Assembly: GCF_003234175.2 (NCBI RefSeq)
Contig: NZ_CP126257.1
Location: 372,001 to 436,000, forward strand
Direction of reading: 5' to 3'
DNA: 64,000 bases
Source: Curtobacterium sp. MCSS17_007
GTDB lineage: Bacteria > Actinomycetota > Actinomycetes > Actinomycetales > Microbacteriaceae
Shown here: piece after piece, positions 57,752 to 64,000 of the stretch
Layout of the letters: each line of letters begins with the position of its first letter
How positions within the stretch are numbered: position 1 is the first letter of the stretch
Translations under genes and position numbers: made by a program
The notes under the pieces: model-generated
The model's input: only the letters and a program-made list of their open reading frames with translations
What the model was told of the DNA's origin: nothing
Databases searched by the model: none

Positions 57752-60433
57752 ATGACCCTCGAGCGCGAGGAACTCCGCGACGACTGGACCGTGACGATCG
57801 CCGGCGACCAGCCGCCGGTCGGTGCACCGGACGGCATCGCGGGACGCACCATCCCCGCCACGGTGCCGGGTCAGGTGCACACCGACCTCGAGCGGGAGGG
57901 TCTCGTCGTGGACCCGCTCTTCGACCGCAACGAGCCCGCTGCCGCCTGGGTGGGCCGCGCGGACTGGTCGTACCGCCGCACGGTGGACGTGGCCCCGCGG
58001 GGCTTCGAACGCGTCGACCTGGTGTGCGAGGGGCTCGACACCGTCGCCGAGCTGAGCCTGGACGGCGTCGTCGTCGGAACCACGCGCAACATGCACCGCC
58101 GCTACCGCTTCGACCTCAACGACGTGCCCGGCCCGTCGGGCGAACGGGAGCTCGAGATGCTCTTCGAGTCGCCGTACCGCGAGGCCGGCCGTGTCGCCGC
58201 CCGCGCCGGCTCGATGCCGGGTCCGTACGACGAGCCGTTCCCGTACGTCCGCAAGATGGCCTCGAACTTCGGGTGGGACTGGGGTCTGACCGCGGTCACG
58301 AGCGGGCCGTGGCGTCCGGTCGCGATCGAGCGCTGGTCCACCGCCCGGCTGGCCGAGGTGCGTCCGCTCGTCGACGTCGAGGCCGGCGAGGGCGTCCTCG
58401 ACGCCCACATCACGGTCGAGCGGTCCGGCATGAACGACCTCGACCAGGACGGCGAGGACGACGACCTCGTGCTCGTCGTGACGGTGAGCGGCCCGACGGT
58501 CGACGGCGGTACGACCCGGCAGCGCTCCCGTGCGCAGCTGACCCCGCAGAGCGACGAGACGGTCGTCACCGTTCGGGTGCCCGACGTCCGCCGGTGGTGG
58601 CCCCGGGGTTACGGGGAGCAGGTGCAGTACGACGTGACGGTCGAGCTGCAGACGGTGGACGGCGAGGTCCTTGACCGCCGGACGAGCCGCACCGGGTTCC
58701 GCTCGACCCGGATCGACACCGCCGCCGACGAGATCGGCAAGCCCTTCACCGTCGTGGTGAACGGCACGGTGATCGACGTCCGGGGTGTCAACTGGATCCC
58801 CGACGACGTCATCGTGTCGCGGGTCGACCGCGCCCGGATCGAGGACCGGCTGCGTGCCGCCGCGGACCTGCACGTGAACCTCGTGCGGGTGTGGGGTGGC
58901 GGCGTCTACGAGTCGCACGACTTCTACGACGTGTGCGACGAGCTCGGCCTGCTCGTGTGGCAGGACTTCCCGTTCGCCTGCTCGGCCTACCCGGAGATCG
59001 AGCCGATCCGCAGCGAGGTCATCGCCGAGGCCCGGGACAACGTCGCCCGCCTCGCCGGGCACCCGTCGCTCGTGGTGTGGAACGGCAACAACGAGAACAT
59101 CTGGCTGCACGACGCCGACGGGTGGGGCGAGGAGCTCGGCGACCGCGGCTGGGGTCTCGACTACTACCTCGACCTGCTGCCGACGATCGTCGACGCGGTC
59201 GACCCGTCGCGCTTCTACACGGTCGCCTCACCGTGGTCGGGGTCGGAGAGCCTGCCCGCGAACCACGTCGACCACGAGACGCACCACTCGTGGGACGTCT
59301 GGAACCGCCTGTCGGACGACCACTACCGCGACTCCGTGCCGCGGTTCGTCTCCGAATTCGGGTGGCAGGCCCCGCCCGCGTGGCGCACGCTCCGCGATGC
59401 GGTCTCCGACGAGCCGATGCGCGTCGACTCGCCCGGGGTCGTCCACCACCAGAAGGCCGACGACGGCATGGGCAAGCTCGCGCGCGGCATCGCGCCGCGC
59501 TTCGGCGCCGTGGACCCGGGCGACCTGGACCGCTGGCACTACCTGACGCAGCTCCAGCAGACCCGCGCGATCGCGACGGGTGTCGAACACTGGCGCACGC
59601 ACTGGCCGCGCAACTCCGGGGTCGTGGTGTGGCAGCTGAACGACCTTTGGCCGGTGTCCTCGTGGTCGGCGATCGACTCGGCGGGGCGGCTCAAGCCGCT
59701 CGCGCACGAGCTGCGTCGCCTGTACGACGACGTGCTGCTGACGATCCGTCCGGTCGCCACCCGCGCGACGGCCGCCGGTCCGGCGGACGGCGACGACCGG
59801 CCGGGAGGCACGGGTCACCCCGACCGTCCGACCCACGACGGCGAGACGGCGGAGCTGGCCGACACGCTCTCGCTCGGCGTCTCGCCGGGCGCCTTCGGCA
59901 ACGCCCCGATCGAGGTCGCCGTCCGGTCGTCGCGCACCGGCATCGACAGCGTCGTCCGTGTCCGGCGCATCGCGCTCTCGGGAGCGATCCTGGCCGAGGT
60001 CACCCTGCCGGTGCAGCTGTCCGCGTCCGGGGTCGCCGTGGTGGCGCTGCCGGAGTCGGTGGGCGTCGTCGACGACCCGACGAACGAGCTGGTCGTCGCC
60101 GACATGGACTGGCACCGTGCGGTGTGGACGCCGTCGCCGGACCGCGAGATGCGCTGGCAGCCGGCGCGGTACCGGACCTCGGTGACACCGGCACCCGACG
60201 GCGACGGCCACGACCTGGTCGTCGAGGCGGACTCGCTCGTGCGCGACCTGCTGCTCCAGCCGGACCGCCTCGCGCCGACCGGCACCGTCGACCGCGGGTT
60301 CATGACCCTGCTGCCGGGGGAGCGTGTGGGCTTCCGGCTGCGCGGGCTGACCGCGCAGGACGTGGCGGCGATCGCGAACGCTCCGGTGACGTGGACGCTC
60401 GACAAGGTCCTCGCTCTCGGTATTTCAGACTGA
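57752..60433 (+). CDS. Beta-mannosidase, GH2
   Basis: 893 residues. GH2 layout: sugar-binding domain with DDWTVTIAGD and VPGQVHTDLEREGLV, Ig-like domain, then TIM barrel with acid/base Glu448 in VWNGNNENIW and nucleophile Glu535 in RFVSEFGWQAPP. The NGNNEN and SEFGWQ forms mark beta-mannosidases rather than galactosidases. No signal peptide, so it would act on imported manno-oligosaccharides, although no transporter is adjacent. Residues about 682-690 (DRPGGTGHP) lie in a poorly conserved loop encoded by a repeat half-element. AAAGGA precedes the ATG. Confidence 0.9.
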   Translation: MTLEREELRDDWTVTIAGDQPPVGAPDGIAGRTIPATVPGQVHTDLEREGLVVDPLFDRNEPAAAWVGRADWSYRRTVDVAPRGFERVDLVCEGLDTVAELSLDGVVVGTTRNMHRRYRFDLNDVPGPSGERELEMLFESPYREAGRVAARAGSMPGPYDEPFPYVRKMASNFGWDWGLTAVTSGPWRPVAIERWSTARLAEVRPLVDVEAGEGVLDAHITVERSGMNDLDQDGEDDDLVLVVTVSGPTVDGGTTRQRSRAQLTPQSDETVVTVRVPDVRRWWPRGYGEQVQYDVTVELQTVDGEVLDRRTSRTGFRSTRIDTAADEIGKPFTVVVNGTVIDVRGVNWIPDDVIVSRVDRARIEDRLRAAADLHVNLVRVWGGGVYESHDFYDVCDELGLLVWQDFPFACSAYPEIEPIRSEVIAEARDNVARLAGHPSLVVWNGNNENIWLHDADGWGEELGDRGWGLDYYLDLLPTIVDAVDPSRFYTVASPWSGSESLPANHVDHETHHSWDVWNRLSDDHYRDSVPRFVSEFGWQAPPAWRTLRDAVSDEPMRVDSPGVVHHQKADDGMGKLARGIAPRFGAVDPGDLDRWHYLTQLQQTRAIATGVEHWRTHWPRNSGVVVWQLNDLWPVSSWSAIDSAGRLKPLAHELRRLYDDVLLTIRPVATRATAAGPADGDDRPGGTGHPDRPTHDGETAELADTLSLGVSPGAFGNAPIEVAVRSSRTGIDSVVRVRRIALSGAILAEVTLPVQLSASGVAVVALPESVGVVDDPTNELVVADMDWHRAVWTPSPDREMRWQPARYRTSVTPAPDGDGHDLVVEADSLVRDLLLQPDRLAPTGTVDRGFMTLLPGERVGFRLRGLTAQDVAAIANAPVTWTLDKVLALGISD
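59795..59816 (+). repeat. GGAGGC-family half-element inside the mannosidase gene
   Basis: This 22-nt stretch, containing CCGGGAGGCACGGG, is identical to the complement of 24048-24069. It falls in a hydrophilic, low-complexity linker of the C-terminal region and is read in frame. Confidence 0.6.
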
Positions 60434-60460
60434 TATACTCTTCGGGTGGCGATGCCACCC
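60431..60460 (+). promoter_or_regulatory. Extended -10 promoter and leader hairpin of the sugar transferase gene
   Basis: TGATATACT (60431-60439) is an extended -10 box whose TGA is also the mannosidase stop codon. About 5 nt downstream lies GGGTGGC, GAT, GCCACCC, a perfect 7-bp hairpin at or near the 5' end of the mRNA. The box resembles TGATATATT of the exopolysaccharide promoters. Confidence 0.55.
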
Positions 60461-60503
60461 GTGCGTCCTCCTCGTCGCGCGGTCGTCGATGGAGGAGTGC
60501 CCG

Positions 60504-61991
60504 GTGTCGATCGCAGTTCGCCAGGGTCGGGCAGCAGCCGCTCCGGCCACCGTGCGCCGGCCCGACCGCGCCGGCCTCTCTGGGTACGCACGGACGGTGG
60601 CCGCCGTCGACCTCGCGTTGCTGATCGCGGCGTCCTGGGTCGCCCACGGCATCCGGTTCCCCGGCGAGTCCCTCCTCGCGCCCGAGCAGCCGGGGTGGCT
60701 CGAGTTCGTCGCCGGGCCGGCGGTCATCGCCCTGTGGATGGCCTTCCTCGCAGCCTTCCGGACGCGGGAGCCGCGCATCGCCGGCGTCGGTGGTGAGGAG
60801 TACCGCCGCGTCCTGGTCGCAAGTCTCGCCGCGTGCGCGACAACCGCCGTCGTCGCCTACGTGGCGCAGCTCGACCTCGCCCGCGGTTACGTCGCGATCG
60901 CCTTCCCGCTCGGTACCGCGCTGCTCGCGCTCGGTCGGCGGAACGCGCGCGCCGTGCTCGCGAGACGACGGGCGCGGGGGCAGCACCTGCAGGACGTCCT
61001 CGTCGTCGGTGACCCGGCGGACGTTCGGTACGTCGGGCATCGGATCGCCGCGACCCCCGCCGCGGGCTACCGCGTCGCCGCGGTGGCGACCGACGCTGCG
61101 AGCGGTGCCGACTCGGGCACGGACTCCGTCGTGCTCGGTCCGGACGAGGTCCCGGTCGTCGGCAGGGTCGACGACGTGCTCGACCTCGCGACGGAGCACG
61201 GGGTCGAGGCCGTCGTGGTCGCGGGCGCGATCCCGGGCGGACACGAACGACTCCGGCGGCTCGGGTGGCAGCTCGAGGAGCACGGCATCGAGCTCGTGGT
61301 GTCGTCCCCGCTCGCCGACATCGATGCCGACCGTGTGCACGAGCGACCGGTCGACGGCCTGCCGCTCATGCACGTGGAGACCCCGGACTACCGGTGCCGC
61401 ACCGGCAAGCGCGCCCTCGACGTCATCGGCGCTGCGGTCGGTCTCCTGCTCCTCGCACCGGTGTTCGCGGCCGTCGCGCTCGCGATCCGTCTCGACGACG
61501 GCGGGCCGGTCCTCTTCCGGCAGGAGCGCATCGGCCGCGGCGGCGCACCCTTCCGCATCTGCAAGTTCCGGACGATGTGCATCGACGCCGAGGACCGCGT
61601 CTCGGAGCTGGACGCGCTGGACGAGGGCGCCGGTCCGCTCTTCAAGGTGCGGCAGGACCCGCGGGTCACCCGCGTCGGGGCGTTCCTGCGGCGGACGTCC
61701 CTCGACGAGCTCCCGCAGCTCTGGAACGTCCTCACCGGCACGATGAGCCTCGTCGGTCCCCGTCCGGCGCTCCCTCGAGAGGTCGCCGTCTACGAGGACT
61801 TCGCCGACCGTCGGCTCCTCGTGACGCCGGGCATGACCGGACTGTGGCAGGTGAGCGGCCGGTCCGACCTCGACTGGGCCGAGGGGGTGCGGCTCGACCT
61901 GCACTACGTCGAGAACTGGTCCTTCCTGCACGACGTCGTGATCCTCGCGCGGACGGTCCCCTCGGTCCTGCGTTCGCGGGGCGCCTACTGA
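60504..61991 (+). CDS. Polyprenyl glycosylphosphotransferase (initiating sugar transferase)
   Basis: 495 residues. Four N-terminal helices and a CoA-binding-like domain ([15 protein letters not shown]) precede a fifth helix and the bacterial sugar-transferase domain: [56 protein letters not shown] and [13 protein letters not shown]. It loads the first sugar-1-phosphate on undecaprenyl phosphate in Wzy-dependent synthesis. GTG at 60504 is preferred over the ATG at 60489 because GGAGGAG lies 7 nt before it. It is the one missing enzyme of the locus at 25627-49589, over 10 kb away. Confidence 0.93.
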   Translation: MSIAVRQGRAAAAPATVRRPDRAGLSGYARTVAAVDLALLIAASWVAHGIRFPGESLLAPEQPGWLEFVAGPAVIALWMAFLAAFRTREPRIAGVGGEEYRRVLVASLAACATTAVVAYVAQLDLARGYVAIAFPLGTALLALGRRNARAVLARRRARGQHLQDVLVVGDPADVRYVGHRIAATPAAGYRVAAVATDAASGADSGTDSVVLGPDEVPVVGRVDDVLDLATEHGVEAVVVAGAIPGGHERLRRLGWQLEEHGIELVVSSPLADIDADRVHERPVDGLPLMHVETPDYRCRTGKRALDVIGAAVGLLLLAPVFAAVALAIRLDDGGPVLFRQERIGRGGAPFRICKFRTMCIDAEDRVSELDALDEGAGPLFKVRQDPRVTRVGAFLRRTSLDELPQLWNVLTGTMSLVGPRPALPREVAVYEDFADRRLLVTPGMTGLWQVSGRSDLDWAEGVRLDLHYVENWSFLHDVVILARTVPSVLRSRGAY

Positions 61992-62037
61992 GCGCCCCCT
62001 CGACTCCGGTCGCGCCTCGACCCTCGACCGGAACGGA

Positions 62038-62070
62038 GCACCCCCGGAACGCAGCGGCTTCCGGGGGTGC
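62038..62070 (+). terminator. Hairpin after the sugar transferase gene
   Basis: GCACCCCCGGAA, 9-nt loop, TTCCGGGGGTGC: perfect 12-bp stem, 46 nt after the stop codon. Confidence 0.7.
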
Positions 62071-62211
62071 TGCCTGTGTGTCCGGTGTCCGTCGCACGAC
62101 CCGTCTGGCCATGGTGGATGCCGCGGGTTACGCTTGCAGGACGACGGACTTCCGCCGCTCGCGTCGACGGTGACACGCAGACGGCGACCTGTTCCAGAAC
62201 AAGGAGACATG

Positions 62212-62502
62212 ATGCTCGGAAACCTCGGTGGCATCCACCTGCTGATCATCCTCGGGATCATCATCCTGCTGTTCGGCGCGACGAAGCTCCCTGCGCTCGC
62301 CAAGGGTCTCGGCCAGTCGATCAACATCTTCAAGAAGGAGATGGGCGACGACAAGAAGCAGACGAAGGACGGCACGGTGCAGGACTCCGCGCAGCCCGGG
62401 TCGGCCCAGTACACCGCGCCGCAGGCCGACAGCGCCGCCCCTGTCGTGAACCCGGGCCCCTCGGTCCAGCCGAACGTGCACTCCACGGAGCCCCGCAACT
62501 AG
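62212..62502 (+). CDS. tatA: Twin-arginine translocase subunit TatA
   Basis: 96 residues. One N-terminal helix ([15 protein letters not shown]), then the [16 protein letters not shown] hinge and amphipathic helix and INIFKKEM, followed by an unstructured tail. This is the TatA/E pattern; tatC is not adjacent. AAGGAG is 5 nt before this ATG and only 2 nt before the alternative ATG at 62209, so 62212 is chosen. Relevant here because the lac binding protein has a Tat signal. Confidence 0.93.
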   Translation: MLGNLGGIHLLIILGIIILLFGATKLPALAKGLGQSINIFKKEMGDDKKQTKDGTVQDSAQPGSAQYTAPQADSAAPVVNPGPSVQPNVHSTEPRN

Positions 62503-62550
62503 ACCTCCCGCACCGGGAACCAGACCAGGACCCAGCCCCGTCCTGTCGGC

Positions 62551-62584
62551 GAAGCCCCCGCGACCCATCGGTCGCGGGGGCTTC
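62551..62584 (+). terminator. Hairpin after tatA
   Basis: GAAGCCCCCGCGACC, loop CATC, GGTCGCGGGGGCTTC: perfect 15-bp stem, 48 nt after the stop. Confidence 0.8.
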
Positions 62585-62623
62585 CGCGTTCCCCGCTGAC
62601 CGCGGTCAGAGCACGATGGGTGC

Positions 62624-64000
62624 ATGACCACCGCACGCGGCACCGCGCCGCTCCGCGACGACCGCCGCGTGGTGCTCGTCGTGGCGATCCTGGCGTCGTT
62701 CGTCGTCGGGCTCGACTCGAGCGTCGTGACCGTGGCGCTCCCGGCGGTCCGGCACGAACTCGGTGGCGGGTTGATCGTGCAGCAGTGGGTGGTCGACGCC
62801 TACCTGGTGACGCTCGGTTCGCTCATCCTGGTCGCCGGGTCGCTGTCCGACGTGTTCGGCCGGGTCCGCATCGTCACGTGGGGCCTGGTGGTGTTCGGTC
62901 TCGCCTCGGTCGCCTGCGCGGTCGCCCCGTCGGGTGCGGTGCTCATCGTCGCCCGCGCGCTGCAGGGTGTCGGCGGAGCCCTGGTCACCCCGAGTGCGCT
63001 CGCGCTCATCGTCGCCGCCTTCCGTGGGGCGGCGCAGGCGAAGGCGATCGGGACGTGGACGGCCTGGTCGAGCGCCGCGGTCATCGTCGGGCCGGTCGTC
63101 GGCGGGCTGGTCGTCGACGGCATCGGGTGGCGGTGGGTGTTCGTCCTGTCGGCGGTGCCGATCGCGGTGACGATCCCGCTCGTGGTGCGCATCACGGGTG
63201 ACGTGCGACCGGAGTCCGGGCATCGGATCGACGTGCTCGGTGCCGTGCTCGCCGTGGTCGGCGTCGGCGGGGTGGTCCTCGGGCTGATCGAGCAGGAGCG
63301 GCTCGGGTGGTCGTCGCCGCTCGTCGTCGCGGCACTCGTCGTCGGTGCCGTGGCGCTCGTGGCGTTCGTGCCGTGGGAGCGACGGGTCACCAGGACCGGT
63401 GGAGGGCCGCTCGTGCCGCTCGAGCTCTTCCGTGCGCGGAACTTCGCGGTGGGGAACCTCGCGACCCTCTCGATCTACGGTGCGCTCGGGATGGTCGGCT
63501 TCGTCGTGACGCTCTTCCTGCAGGAGGTCTGGTCGTTCCCCGCGTGGCTCGCCGGCATCGCCAGCCTGCCGCCGACGCTCCTGCTGCTCGCGCTGTCCAC
63601 CACGGTCGGTGGGCTCGCCGGGCGGTACGGCCCGCGCTGGTTCATGGCTGCCGGACCCGCGATCGCGGCGGTGGGGGCGCTCGTGATGCTCGGCGCCGGC
63701 GACGACCCGGCGGCGTACTGGTGGGCGGTGCTCCCCGGGTTGGTGCTCGTCGGCGTCGGGATCGCGACCATGGTGACACCGCTGACGAGCGCCGTGCTCG
63801 GGTCCGTGCCGGAGCGCGAGGCCGGTGTCGGCTCGGCGGTCAACAACGCCGTCGCCCGGGTCGCCGGTCTGGTCGTCGTGGCGCTCGCCGGGGTCGTGCT
63901 CGGTGGTGGCGTGAGCACGGCGGGTCTCCACCGGGCGATGGTCGTGATGGCGCTCCTCCTGTTCGCGGGCGCGGTGGTGAGTGCCGTCGGGATCCGGAAT
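62624..64000 (+). CDS. DHA2-type MFS exporter, C-terminus beyond the window
   Basis: 459 codons are visible and the frame is open at the right edge. Features: FVVGLDSSVVTVALPAVRHEL (helix 1 signature of the 14-helix drug:H+ antiporters), WVVDAYLVTLGSLILVAGSLSDVFGR and ARALQGVGGALVTPSALALI (motif C region). This is the QacA/EmrB branch, which exports drugs or other toxic compounds. No regulator is adjacent in the window. No clear Shine-Dalgarno sequence precedes the ATG. Confidence 0.9.
   Translation, partial: MTTARGTAPLRDDRRVVLVVAILASFVVGLDSSVVTVALPAVRHELGGGLIVQQWVVDAYLVTLGSLILVAGSLSDVFGRVRIVTWGLVVFGLASVACAVAPSGAVLIVARALQGVGGALVTPSALALIVAAFRGAAQAKAIGTWTAWSSAAVIVGPVVGGLVVDGIGWRWVFVLSAVPIAVTIPLVVRITGDVRPESGHRIDVLGAVLAVVGVGGVVLGLIEQERLGWSSPLVVAALVVGAVALVAFVPWERRVTRTGGGPLVPLELFRARNFAVGNLATLSIYGALGMVGFVVTLFLQEVWSFPAWLAGIASLPPTLLLLALSTTVGGLAGRYGPRWFMAAGPAIAAVGALVMLGAGDDPAAYWWAVLPGLVLVGVGIATMVTPLTSAVLGSVPEREAGVGSAVNNAVARVAGLVVVALAGVVLGGGVSTAGLHRAMVVMALLLFAGAVVSAVGIRN

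Noticed and set aside
57482-59110. Upstream extension of the small conserved gene at 57071 on the - strand
   Set aside because: Antisense to the beta-mannosidase, with no recognisable domain.
60489-60503. ATG at 60489 as start of the sugar transferase
   Set aside because: It would place the strong GGAGGAG within the coding region. GTG at 60504 has this sequence at ideal spacing.
1-64000. CRISPR array, tRNA, rRNA, insertion sequence or prophage
   Set aside because: No regularly spaced identical repeats, no cloverleaf-like sequence that I could recognise, and no transposase, integrase or phage protein. tRNA detection by eye is not exhaustive.

Overview
The window comes from a high-GC actinobacterium, most probably a Microbacteriaceae member close to Curtobacterium. 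The pointers are the strong G/C bias at third codon positions, many GTG starts and 4-nt stop/start overlaps, several probable leaderless promoters, and a C50 carotenoid cluster (crtE-crtB-crtI-crtYe-crtYf-crtEb with divergent idi) typical of yellow/orange Microbacteriaceae. I saw no rRNA or tRNA genes, CRISPR arrays, insertion sequences or phage genes. It looks like chromosome with some accessory sugar and polysaccharide islands.

Layout. 1-6441: the start of a CorA-type metal transporter, idi, and the six-gene operon that makes lycopene, adds two C5 units and cyclises the ends (decaprenoxanthin-type pigment). 6650-13489: housekeeping and small genes (Gfo/Idh oxidoreductase, metallo-beta-lactamase-fold hydrolase, YihY-type membrane protein, SDR, ABC-F ATPase, DUF3151). 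13607-20077: a lactose/galactoside operon (binding lipoprotein, two permeases, LacZ-type GH2). 20348-25532: a two-gene unit with an archaeo-eukaryotic release-factor-like (baeRF) protein, an MFS/GntR divergent pair with a clear operator, a 51-residue small protein, and a LacI regulator. 26990-34508: a Dpp-type ABC transporter with alpha/beta hydrolase and GH1 beta-glucosidase, probably for beta-glucoside oligosaccharides, with a LacI-type operator over its promoter. This operon splits an exopolysaccharide locus: a DUF1972 glycosyltransferase at 25627-26823, then acyltransferases, Wzx flippase, Wzy polymerase, glycosyltransferases, nucleotide-sugar dehydrogenase, Wzz/BY-kinase and a large secreted Ig-like repeat protein at 35621-49589. 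49836-53929: dnaK-grpE-dnaJ-hspR. 54096-64000: GntR regulator, rRNA methyltransferase, aldo/keto reductase, beta-mannosidase, the initiating polyprenyl sugar transferase of the polysaccharide pathway, tatA, and the start of a DHA2-type MFS exporter.

The most unusual signal is a dispersed palindromic repeat family built round GGAGGC/GCCTCC (often GACGGCCTGGAGGC or GACGGGAGGCCCGTGGC). Copies lie 3' of genes as terminator-like hairpins, between genes inside operons where they supply the Shine-Dalgarno sequence (crtI, lacI-type gene), and in frame inside proteins (N-terminus of the fused DppDF ATPase, C-terminus of a lac permease, and probably the beta-mannosidase). A second signal is a shared AT-rich promoter element (CACRTGATATATT, containing an extended -10 TGnTATAWT) in front of several polysaccharide genes. 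A related TGATATACT sits in front of the unlinked initiating sugar transferase, which suggests co-regulation.

All calls rest on reading the sequence and on family knowledge; no database search or folding calculation was run.
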